In this document: positions 48,830 to 64,000 of the stretch, one piece after another
How positions within the stretch are numbered: position 1 is the stretch's first letter
How the letters are laid out: each line of letters starts with the position of its first letter
From: Lates calcarifer
Taxonomy: Eukaryota > Chordata > Actinopteri > Centropomidae
NCBI RefSeq assembly: GCF_001640805.2
Contig: NC_066835.1
Coordinates: forward strand, 1,729,269-1,793,268
Length of the DNA: 64,000 bases
Direction of reading: 5' to 3'
Notes under the pieces: model-generated
Databases searched by the model: none
What the model saw: the letters and a program-made list of their open reading frames with translations, nothing else
What the model was told of the DNA's origin: nothing
Made by a program: the position numbers and the translations under genes

Positions 48830-51215
48830 AATGAAATGTCCATGTTTTTACTGGCCTGATTCTTTCATGACTGAGCAAAAAGAACTCACTTTCATTCTGA
48901 TACTGAATTCTGTGAGGTTGTTTAGTTGAAAGTCATTTCGTATAGACAATGTCAGTGAGAGTGTAAACATACGGGCTGTTAACTTCAGAGAGAAAGGCAG
49001 TTGGATTTAGAGGTTTTATCAATGTGTACAAAAGATTTTCTCAAATACCTAATCACAACATCTTTAAAGGTACTCTGGAATTTTAACCACTAGTGGCACA
49101 ATGGAGCAATGCTTTGATGAGAGTGTCCCCGTTTTGATTGCATGTCATGTTTTAGCGCACACGCACACAGATGCACGCCTACATGAGTGCACCATCTAAA
49201 GGTAGTAGGCTGTAGAAGACTGCCTGGCTGGCAAGTGAAGAGTGCAGGTTCCAAAATTTGACTTTGGCTTTTTGGTGTTGCAAAAATAGCTCAAACTCAT
49301 GATCAGTTCAGTTGCCATGGCAATAAATGTTGCAGGCTAAACCTTAAAGAAGCCGGGAGCAGCCATACTTGCAATAATTTTTTTCATGCTGTTATCTCAA
49401 GATCACACGTTAATTATTTCATTATCTATAGATAACAAAAGTCATTTTGTCATTGTTAATGGTAGGGCTTGATTTCTGTAAAAGCTGAGTCACACAGTGA
49501 CGTTCTTATAAACCAGCACAAAGGCTGGACTACAGTAAATGTTTACTATAGTTTACCACTGGTTATACAACAAGGCCACTTCAGCAGGCAGGGAGGCCTC
49601 TAATAGCTTTTTCTTTGTTTACACAATTCCTTTTCATTCAAAGCCACTCGACATATCAAAATGTCACCTGTGTATTAGAGAAAATTCTCTGGTTTTCAAG
49701 CTGGTGTTTGTAGTTCAAACCCTACTAAATCTTCACTTTTTGCAGAAATATCATTAAATCACTTTACATTTGTACTCTAGATCTGTTGATGTTGAATATG
49801 ATTGGTTGTTTGCAACAAGATCCACCGATTTCATATGCACAAGCTCACAGATAAGTAAACCCAGAGTTTATGAAGTTAGTTAAATAGTGAAGCTAGAAAG
49901 CTCAAAGACAGCTGAACATGAGACAGGCTCTGACTGTTGTAATATAGGCCTATATTACATATCCAGCAAACAGAGCAACATTTACATTCATCCATTAGCT
50001 CTGTTGCTGGATAGCTTGTTGCTAGCTTTCAGCCTGCTGCTTGATGCTGGACAGGTAGATGTGGGTTTGTCAGAATCTGTTCACTGTAAACAGCTGCCTC
50101 ATACGGCTGGAGACAAGGTTGGCAAGAGTGTACCAAAACAGTTAAGTTTAAAAAATGAATAAATAAATAAATAATGAGCTGAAAGACACTAAAATTCTCC
50201 ACTGAAGGAAATTATTAAGCACATTCACTCCCCAGGAAATGAATACTTTTGATTCTGTACATTTAATTACCTTATTCTATCACCGAGACGACTATATTTT
50301 AGATCTACTATAGGTATGGCTTTAAGAATAGTAAAATTATTGCTGTGTTAACCCTGATATGATATAATAACCACTTTAACCTACAGAAGCCACTGTTGGA
50401 GCTTGAGTCCAATTTAAACAGCATGTTATCTTACTACAACTTTTTAAAAATGATGATGCTTAGATGTTATATTATGAGCACACATACAAGTATTTTAAAA
50501 TAAATATATTTTATTACTTTGCCAGGACAGTTCATGGTAAAGTTAAACAGTATATGAACATAAAAAGCATATGTTAATGTACAAAGACAATATTTAAAAT
50601 GGAGAGCAGAAACATATCAAAGCTCAAACCCCAGAGCAGCTCCAGAGGTCAACTTCACCCTACATGCCAGCAGCAGGGGCTGGTGGGATAAATCCACATC
50701 AGTTCCTGCCTCCTCCACCCTCATGCCCACTAAGATATGACCATCCTGTCTCATATGAACACAGCTATACAACACTGATGACTGGTAGTGAGGTTCTCAG
50801 TAACCAATGGAAAAAAGGCGAGCATGGACAGTTAATGATGTCTACCAAGAAACACCAAGGACAAGCAGAGCTACAGTTGATGATTGGTAATGAGGTTCAC
50901 AGTCATGTGTTCTGGCTCCCGATTTCTTCTAGGGTTGGATTTGTATGTGGGGCTGATAGAGACTGTATTATGAGTGGGAAAAACTTCAAAACAGCCTCCT
51001 ACTTGTAATGTGGATTATATATTGGGATACCTTGGTGAAACTTGATACATATTAAGGGTCAAAACACTGAATGCAAAATGGTTGCAAACCATAGTTGGTG
51101 GTCACATCAAAATCAAATGGTAACTGCAATTTAGTCAGTTCAGCTAAATATCGGCTAATCTTCACTAAGCTTTTAGTGATCCCAGGAGCGACAGTGGCCT
51201 CAATAAATGTCAGCA
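48830..51215. other. TOP2B 3' UTR remainder and intergenic DNA
   Basis: No coding exon was recognised. At 50,770-50,905 two diverged copies of a unit of about 100 bp can be seen (GATGACTGGTAGTGAGGTTC and GATGATTGGTAATGAGGTTC, 102 bp apart). A short AAATAAATAAATAAT run occurs at about 50,157-50,174. Confidence 0.5.
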
Positions 51216-52533
51216 TACAGCGCATTCAGAAAGTATTCAGACCCCTTCACTTTTTTAAAACATTTTGTAATGGTGCAGCCTTATGCTAAAAATAAATGTA
51301 AAAAATCACAATCTACACTCAATACCCCATAAAGCAAAAACAGAATTTAAATTATTTTTGCTAATTTACTAAAAAAAAACTGAAATCTTTTATTTACAAA
51401 AATATTCAGACCCTATGAATTTTGGTCAAGTGCATCCTGTTTGCTTTAATTATTCTTAAAATATGCTTAGCATTTTTATTGGAGTCCACCTGTGGCAAAC
51501 TGAATCGATTGGACATAGTTTAGAAAGGCACACAACCACTTAATACAAGGTCCCACAGTTCACACTGCATGTTGGTGTGTTGTCTTTCATGTTGTATTTA
51601 TGATGGAATGAATGTGTTTTTATATACCTGGCTGCAACAGGAATTTGGCTTGACTTCAGGACAAAAACCAAGCCATGATATCCAAGGCCCTCTCTGTAGA
51701 CTGATGCAATAAAATTGTGATGAGGCACAGATCAGGGCAAGGGTGTAGAGCCATTTCTAAAGCTCAGGGGCACAGTGGTTTCAGTAATTGTGAAAGGGAG
51801 GAAATTTGGAACCACCAGGATTCCCCTTAGAGCTGGCCATCCAAGCAAACTGAGTAACCGGGGGTCTGGGTCAGAGAGCTGACCAAGAACCCAATGATTA
51901 CTTTCACAGAGCTTCAGCAGTCAGCAGTACTTCTTCAATCAGACCTATTGTAGAGTGGCCAGAGGGAAGCGACTTTGTGTAAATGGCATATGACAGCCCA
52001 CTTGGAATTTACCAGGTGCCATCAACACCAGGCACTGCTCATCACCTGACTAATAGCATCCTTAGAGTGAAGCATGTTGGTAGAAGCATCATGCTAGATG
52101 AGGGTGCTTCTCAGTGGAGACTGGTCTGAGTGGCCCAGCCAAGACCCAGACTTACACCATGGAACATCTGTGGAGAGACCTGAAAATGGCAGTTGGCAGA
52201 TCCTTCCCATCTGATCTAACAGAGGATCTGCCACAAAGAATAGGAATAAACTGCCCAAAACCTGGTGTGCAAAGCTTGTAGAGACTCAAAGCTGTAATTG
52301 CTGCCAAAGAGGTGTCTACAAGGTACTGAATTAAGGGTCTGAATACATTTGTAAATGGGAGATTTCAGTTTCTGATTGTATATAATACATTGGAGAACAT
52401 ATTTTCAATATGGGTTGTTCAATGTAGACAGATGAGCAGAAATGGTAGTTTGATCCATTTAGAATTACATTTACAAAACAATGCAGTTTGCAAAAGTGAT
52501 GGAATAACTGAATACTTTCTGAAGCCACTGTAT
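51216..52533 (+). mobile_element. Tc1-like transposon relic between TOP2B and RARB
   Basis: TACAGCGCATTCAGAAAGTA at the left and AATACTTTCTGAAGCCACTG at the right are inverted terminal repeats flanked by TA. The plus strand carries transposase landmarks in order, including GAACCACCAGGATTCCCC, AGAGTGGCCAGAGGGAAGC, GTAGAAGCATCATGCTAGA and GAGACCTGAAAATGGCAGT. At about 1.3 kb it is close to full length but is broken by many indels and stops. Confidence 0.88.
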
Positions 52534-55500
52534 GTACAGTGGGGTCTTTTGGGTAAACCCCCTTCTAGTTATGGCCAACAGCAAATAATTTATCAATCTA
52601 TCTATTTACAAATCCAGCAAAACATGGAGCAACATTAGCATTAGCATTCATTTGGAGTCATGTGTCTGTCCAAATTTGACTGTTCTTATTGTGTTGTTAG
52701 TTACAGCAGCTTACTGTTTATCAGAATGTTTCGGTGAAAACAGCTGTGCTTGGAAATCAGGTCAATGAGAGCAGAGAAACACAAGCATTGCATAAAACGA
52801 AACAAAGCACTAAAAGAAGCTGAACTGCTTCATAGAACTGTAACGTTGGGTGATAATTCTTTGTGGGTTTGTCACCACAAGTGACTCCTTTCACATTACA
52901 CAGTTATATGATCTATTATTAATATAAAAATATTCAGTAGTGCAGCTGTAATATATTCGCAGTGGAGGGTGGTTGTCTGCTGACTACCTGAAGGGTGATT
53001 TTTCCTTGGCCTTGTTATTGGCATATTCTATGGACTACAGCTGATTAAATCTGATTAAATCAAATCCTGTTTGTTTTTAAAGCACTTAGTCACTTACACA
53101 GTCAATACCTAGTTCATTAGTTGACCTGCAAACCAAATAGCTGTCGATTGATTGGGTTTGATTGATTGATGACAGCTGATTGGCTTCCTGGCAGAGGAGG
53201 GGTGGAGCAGCTCTGTTGTTTGACGTGGGACAGAACAGAACATATTGACAGTATCGGGTGCTGAGGTGACTTGGTCATCCAATCCCTCCACTCATGGGTT
53301 TTTCTTTGTCATTGTCCAAAATTATATATGCAAGTCTTTTGTGAAGTATGACCTGGATGCCCAGATCAGCCGAACAAGATCCAGTTCTTCCTTATTTTTT
53401 ATACACTTAGATGTGAGTTGATGTTTCCAAGGACAAATAACAGAGTGTCTATTCCACAGAGCTGCCAAATGAAATGCAAAGCACACACCATTTATGTAAC
53501 ATCTTTGCTGTGAGCTAGATAGTAGAGTATTACAGTTACGTCGGTACAACATTCAACAGAAATGAAGAGTAATTCAGCATTGTGAAGTTGTTTCCTAAAG
53601 GAACAGATAACAGCTCCTGCTGTGTCCAGGCGCCTGAGGGCTGGCCGGACGCTGCAGGGGTGGATGTGGACATTCTTCGGCTGTGAAGGTTTTCCAGCTT
53701 CAAAAAAGAAAAGAAAAACATCTAGATGCCTCCCTTCATCTCTCACCAGGAGATCAAGACAGAAAATCAAGGAAGAGCATTTCCTATGTTACATTGATAC
53801 AGAAGTAAGTATTCCTTAACACTGCATATCATTCTTCTGACAGACTCCATGACATTTTTCACATTCAAACACGTTAAAACAAAAAACTAAAAGAGCTCTG
53901 GTTTCCCTTATGATATGTATTTCTGGGCAGGGATGGAATGCAGATGGATTTTTATTATGTGCTGCTGAGACCCAGAACCCTTCACTGCCCCGGGGTCTCA
54001 CTTTACAGAATGACTCAAGTCACTGCAATAGTTTTATATGGAGTTTATCCCAGGAAACATTTTGAGGTGTTTAGGACAATATGCATGGGAACATATTTGT
54101 GCCAAATAACACATGGCAAAGTTACATTTGGGTTTTGAACTATTACTACGTTTGTATTTAAGGAACTGAGTGTCATCAAACGTAGTAATTTATCATTTGC
54201 TCTTCCCAGGGTCAATGAACTGTCAAGGTGTAAAAACTTGAAATATCAGTCACACTGTCATTTACTACTTCCCATCAAACAGAAGCCCAATAGATCAGTC
54301 TCTAGGGAGGAGTAAATGGGAGACATTTTTAAAATCATCATCAATTTGCATCACTGGCAGGTGAAGTGACACAACTGTAATTTTTGCATAAATTGAATGC
54401 AAAGCATTGCATCATGGGACTGTTAGCAAAAACGACTAGCTTTGCCATTTAATTGTTAGATGTTTTTAGGACATTGTAAAGAGCACAGATTTTACACAGA
54501 GAATTTGGACACTCCAGTAACATGGCAAAAGGTAACTTGTAGTGCAGTATGGGAGTAATTTTAGACTCAGCAAACTGGATGAAGACAGTGTGATATGGTT
54601 GAAAGCTCTGAAACAAGCTAGTGAGTGGAGAGTTGGGATTTTTTTGAACTTAATAAATTCTGACCAGACAAATTCTCAACTACTTTTCCCAGGATCATGG
54701 CATGAGTTTATTTTTCAACACGAAGCCTGACTCACTCCAGTCTTTCTGCTAAGTTAACTGATTCCTGACTCTCAAGTGAATAAGTGCATTTCTCAAAATA
54801 CTACTACTCCTTTTAGTCAACATGGATGAGAAGTCCTACAAGTGTTCAGAATCATGGTTGAACAAAAGCTGAACATCTGTAGTTCCATTACAATTTAGCA
54901 AACTCTATCTGCCAATGAGGAAAGCACGACAAGGTCAAAAACTGAAGAATGAGTAAGTGGACCTCGAATGACATTGTTTTGTAAATTTGTGTTGAAAAGG
55001 TCCAATGTTACACAATCCATATTTGTAACTATTTCTATTTCTAAATTCAATCCAAAAGAGCACAGATTTATTTAATTCACCTATCTGAAAATGATGATGT
55101 TTCTCAATCAGCCAATGAAATGCAATGGTTGATATCAGCTTGTTTGTATCATGCCACCACAATATAATCTCATTCTTTAATCCAAACTCAATTTGGTGTC
55201 AAAACATTGTATTAAATGTATCTTGACAAATATCTGCTCATAAACCTTCATTTATGTCAAAAACTTGCGCATTAGAAGTAAAACTATAAAAAAAAAAAAA
55301 CTATCCTGTTTTCATCTAGACCTACTTACTGCATCATTTTTGATAAGAATACACATGTTTCTGAAAGGAGTGTGGATATTTCCATAGCTGTTTTTAATAT
55401 CAATGTTCTTTATGAAGTATAACTTTTATTCTCGCTAGCTTATAGTTGAACTTTGGCCTTGTGCTGTGGTTGAGGGGGTACTGCTGTTAGCTTTCATAGT

Positions 55501-58500
55501 TTCAGTAAAGTTTCACTACTAGAGCTGCATACATTTCAAAGGTTCAGCGTGTTTACATATGTAAGTGCTGTGCTGTAAGTGAACAACCACTTGATATTAG
55601 AGTGAATGAAGCCATTATTCAGGGACAGTGAGGGATCTGGGTCTTATAAGTGGCTATCATGGAGTTTAATTCTCATTGTTCAGTATAATGTGTGACTTCA
55701 GCTGTAGAGAAAAGCAGCTTTGTAGGATAATCTTTTTATTTTAGTGTGACCACCTCATCTGATACGCCACACCGTCTACTTCTCTGTCAGTGAGATTAAG
55801 AGCTCAGTTGGATCTGCTGTCCAAAGAAAAGCTTTACTCAACTGCACTTCTCAGGGCGGTGGAGGGTCATCTGGGATCTCCTTTTGCATCATTAAATGTA
55901 GCTTATATTGTCAAGTCTGAAGTCTAAGGCGAATGTTTGGAGCGGATTTGTGGATACCACCCCACCATGTGCTTTCTAAATTAGTGTACAATCTTGCCGA
56001 CCAACGCAGCTCGGTCATCAGTGTGTTTTAAGGATTGCATTGCCCCTGTGTTTCACCGGTTCAAACAAGACACTTCTGAAAAGGTAGAGAAAGCGGGTTG
56101 AGGAGCTCTGCTTATAAGGCCATAACAGAGCCCATGTGTGTTTGCAGAGCCCCGTAAGTCATGCTGTTGGTGGTAGACACACACTCATTAGGTTGACACT
56201 CAGGCAATTTTTGGAAAAGTCAAAGCTGCTGTTGGCTGTGATCAGAGTGCAAGCTTAAGCACAATACCTAGCACTGCTAGTTAACAGAGGAAGCAAAAAT
56301 GTAGGGACCCAAGGCAACAAAGGGGCAAAAGAAAACCCACATTTCAGTACAACTTTGGCCTTATTTTTGTCCATTGTGCATTTTTGACCACCAGTTATGA
56401 TGGTCAAAACACAACAGCACTATAAAGAGGTCTAACAGGGCAAGAAACATGAGCCGTCAAACCACGAACACTACCACTAGGAAGCTGGGCGGTAAACTCA
56501 CGATGCACAGTTTGAGTTATAATTTTACACTTAGCCTTAGTTTTCTTTTCCAAATGAATTAATTACAAGGGGTTTTGTTTAGAACCTGTCTGATGTGCTG
56601 TCTCTTTGTGCTTCTTGTCCTATCTGAACCAATTTAGGTGATGCTGCAGAATTCCAATATTGATATAATAACCGATACATGCAGTGGCATGAGCTACAAA
56701 AAGTAGTTCCATTAGTTGAAACTTTATAACATCTTGGATCTTATCTTTGTCATTTCCCATGGTTCTTATCAGTAATAACAACATACTCATCAAAAGACTA
56801 GGGACGCAACTCTGCTAAAAAGAAGCCTGACAGGACAAGAACCACAAGGTCCCAGGTGGTCATACGTGTTTTAAACAAAAACTCTGGTTATACATTTGGA
56901 AGAGAAAGTAAGACATTCTTACCCAAACAATCTGCACCAACATTCTCAAATAGTACCTACTGTTGGCTTGTTTATAGCCTGTCTGATCATGTGACTGCCC
57001 ATGTTACTTTCTGTCAATCTTCATCATTTCCTATTTGTTGTGTTCTCAGATCTCAGAGATGATTCTGGCGAGTACAATATTAGCATGACCAATAAAACAC
57101 AAATGTAATAAAAGGTTGTGACTATTTGACTTTTGAAAGATGACTTAGCACATTAATTCTCTTACAATTGAAAAGATAAAATGCAATTAAACACAGCCTC
57201 GCTGAGGTCAGTAAAGATGGGGGTTTTGTTGCCAGTCTTACTTTTTCTTGTATGGCCAGAAGCTAACAGTGTTTTATGCTAGCTAGATTAAACCAGACCA
57301 GGGAGATGAATGTTGTCTTGCTTGTTAGCAGGAGAACAACAAGCCAGTGAAACAGAGAATGTGGATACTTGACGCCCGTTTCAATGACTTTTTTCATCTC
57401 AGTTTCATTGTTGCTGCACCAACATTTGTTTTCCTTTGTATTCTCTGATAAATTAGTTTCCCTGGCGATTATTCTGAACTTGTCCTTTGTCCACTGAACA
57501 AGGAAATCATACTGGTGGAAATCAGATTAATAAATAGCAAGCAGTGTAAAGTGAAGCCAGACATTTTCCTCATACAGTCAGTGGACACTAGTGCTTTGAG
57601 GCTAGTGAAAATAAGCACAATCCTTCAGGGGAACAGATTTTTTATGGGGACAAACTGTAGCACAACACGGGCTTGTTAAACTCGTGAAACCACTTAACCA
57701 ACCACAGTTAATGTTGAATCATGGTCTCATAAAAATATAGGTTGTCCTATGTGATCACAGCCTGTTGCAGAAAAATCTCTGGTATCTGTCAACAAGCTGC
57801 TTTCCCCAATTTGCTTTGACAGTGAGGTAAACTGATTTACTGAGGAGACACAGCCATCAAATGAGTTAATTTCATAGACAGGCTGATTCTAAATCCAATC
57901 TGCTACATCGGGTCTCTGCGGTTCATGCCGAGACAGAAAAGTTAAACAGACACGGTCGGCCTGATGAGTGTGTGTCAAAGGCTTTTGCTGTTGCGCTTCC
58001 CTCGTTTGAGGAAACAGTTGAACAGACTCGGCTGTCGATATGGAGAGAAGCTTTGCATTCTGGCGGTGTGGATGTACACTCATTCATGTAGAGACATGAA
58101 CCGATAAAGACAAGAACAGTTTTAAATATAGGAACAAATATAAAATATTAGACTTCCATAATGTCTATATGCAATAACATTCTAGATAACTTTTGAAGGA
58201 CTTACAATTAGTCCCTCTTTAAACCTTGATGTATCGCCTCAAAGATAATATTTAAGACAATGAAAAAAGCACCACAAAATTCATCATAGAAACAGAGATC
58301 TAACCATACCATGGTATGTACAATGTACGTATGCCAACAATATGAGAGATGAAAAGAGATGAGGAAAGAGTAAGAGATAGTGAGAGAGAGAGGAGTAAAA
58401 CCACTTATCCAACTCCCATCATGCAGATAAGAAGTTACACAGGAGACCTGAGGAGTATCATCTCTGGCGGTTTGTGAGGGCCACACCCTTCCTGTCACAG

Positions 58501-58704
58501 TCCCAGAGACACCATGCCAAAAGAGCTCAATTCAGAATTATACACAAAGCACTGATCCTTTGAGGCCTCCGTGTCGACATTTTCTTTTTAAGGAGGGAAT
58601 ATTAGGGCAATGGGAGAGGAAGAATATAAAGATAACGTAATACCAAGCGTCGGAGAGTCGGGGCAGAGAGGTTATAGGGGGTCGACGCCTCGCCCGGCTG
58701 GTCT
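52534..58704. other. Intergenic DNA between TOP2B and RARB
   Basis: About 6.2 kb with no recognised gene. Part of it near 58,000-58,700 is probably RARB 3' UTR, depending on the poly(A) site. Short open frames of 60-97 codons (for example around 53,500-53,800) lack family resemblance and splice context. Confidence 0.5.
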
Positions 58705-58710
58705 TTTATT
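58705..58710 (-). terminator. Possible RARB poly(A) signal
   Basis: AATAAA on the minus strand, only 57 bp beyond the RARB stop codon. Such a short 3' UTR would be unusual for a retinoid receptor, so a more distal site is likely used as well or instead. Confidence 0.25.
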
Positions 58711-58766
58711 TTTTTTTTGTGCAAAGAAATGTCAAAGTAAATCTCAGAGGCACCCGCAGGCGCTCC

Positions 58767-62920
<4,154 letters not shown>

Positions 62921-62923
62921 CTG

Positions 62924-62989
<66 letters not shown>

Positions 62990-64000
62990 TCAAGTTAGAC
63001 TTGAGGCTCAACTATGACAAATCCATGTCTTTGCTTTATCTGATGCAGACAAGCTAGAGGCTAATATATGTATCACAGCGTGAAGCCTGGTTTGATTAAG
63101 AGCGAAGACTTTATCTCATTATGTCAACTCATTTGCTGCAGAGGGGAAATTGCAGTGATGGTTACAATTAGATAACTTGAGCAGAACACTAATTTGAATC
63201 CTTTATTCTGAGTGGTAGTGTTCAGCTCTGATAACTGAGCTTTTTAAGTCAAAACTGAAAAGCAAATGTGGTATTCAAGGCCATGCATCAATCCAGAAAC
63301 TACTTTTCTGCACATAGTAATGACTCAGTAGTCCAGCTGCACCAGAGCACATGCTCAATGCTCAGTCCAGTGTTTTACACTATCTAGCTCCATATTTCCT
63401 CTGAATTCTTCAACTGAGACCTCTTGTGTAGTCATCATGATAATCCTTTTATTTGGATTTATTTTATATCATATTCAGCCACTGGCAGTGTGGTGACAAC
63501 CTACCTTGATTTTGTTTTCATAAAACTATAGTTTCTCTACCATTGGACTACAGAGTCCAGCAGATTACACAAATAAGTGTTCAAGGTAGTATGCGTAGCA
63601 TTTTTCACTTTTGCATGATTCATACCCTGAGGGTAACATTACATACTCAAATAACATCTTCAAGCAGTATAGTGGACTCCTTGGTACAATTACATTTTAC
63701 CAGGACTGATTTCAGGATTTCCCCTTTTACATCCCATTAAAAAGCTTTAAAGAAAAACTATGGTGTATCACGACTTGGGTTTAATTTTTGTATCATTGGC
63801 AACTGGTTAAACACAGTACTCACTAAAGTAATTGCTGTGATCTTAGACTTTAAAGAAATTGATCCAATGGAGCAAGTGTTTGTGTTTGTTACCTCACTGG
63901 ACCTATTTTCAGAGATGTTACACATCTGGAGATCTCACCAAATATATCTTCAGTGAGTACAATGTTATCATAACCAACAGAGGTGATGGCCAGAGCTACA
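62921..64000 (-). other. RARB upstream intron, partial
   Basis: Intron sequence from the acceptor at 62,921 to the window edge. Apart from the CA/TG repeat and a branch-site-like word, no exon was recognised in this 1.1 kb. Confidence 0.7.
62927..62987. repeat. CA/TG microsatellite at RARB splice acceptor
   Basis: Sixty-one bases of uninterrupted AC repeat on the plus strand. Read on the RARB strand it is about 30 TG units followed by AATCAG and then the exon. Confidence 0.95.

Noticed and set aside
53492..53819. Open frames near 53.5-53.8 kb as a small gene
   Set aside because: Frames on both strands overlap, the composition is not protein-like, and no family was recognised.

Overview
The window is vertebrate nuclear DNA, most likely from a ray-finned (teleost) fish. 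Four multi-exon genes with GT-AG introns can be read exon by exon, and their order and orientation match the vertebrate OXSM-NGLY1-TOP2B-RARB neighbourhood known from human 3p24. The short introns, abundant Tc1/mariner relics and a fish-type dispersed repeat (ATTTATATAGCGCC family) fit a teleost. Exon joins below were worked out by eye from reading phase, splice dinucleotides and remembered human family sequences. No alignment was run.

Layout. Positions 1-11,650 are largely non-coding: a possible exon fragment at the left edge, several dispersed repeats and a degenerate Tc1 copy. OXSM (minus, 11,881-13,998, two coding exons) encodes the mitochondrial beta-ketoacyl-ACP synthase. It is head-to-head with NGLY1 (plus, 14,505-22,159, 12 coding exons), the cytosolic peptide:N-glycanase, with 506 bp between start codons. 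About 700 bp after the NGLY1 poly(A) signal region comes TOP2B (plus, 23,379-48,526). All 36 coding exons of this DNA topoisomerase II beta can be joined into an open frame of 1,625 codons plus stop. Convergent to it on the minus strand, about 10 kb away, are the last two coding exons of RARB (58,767-62,920). The rest of RARB lies beyond the right edge.

The genes are not an operon and their products act in different places: mitochondrial fatty-acid synthesis, cytosolic glycoprotein clearance, chromatin topology and retinoid signalling. What ties them is old microsynteny, a shared OXSM/NGLY1 divergent promoter interval, and tail-to-tail TOP2B/RARB.

Main points for a second look: a one-base frame break inside NGLY1 exon 10, with both flanking frames preserved; a 61-bp CA/TG repeat in place of the polypyrimidine tract at the final RARB splice acceptor; a poly-Ser codon repeat in the RARB F domain; duplicated inverted CCAAT boxes and a palindromic E-box upstream of TOP2B; alternative in-frame acceptors in TOP2B exons 2 and 34; and several Tc1-like relics, three of them in TOP2B introns. 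I see no sign of a novel multi-gene system.
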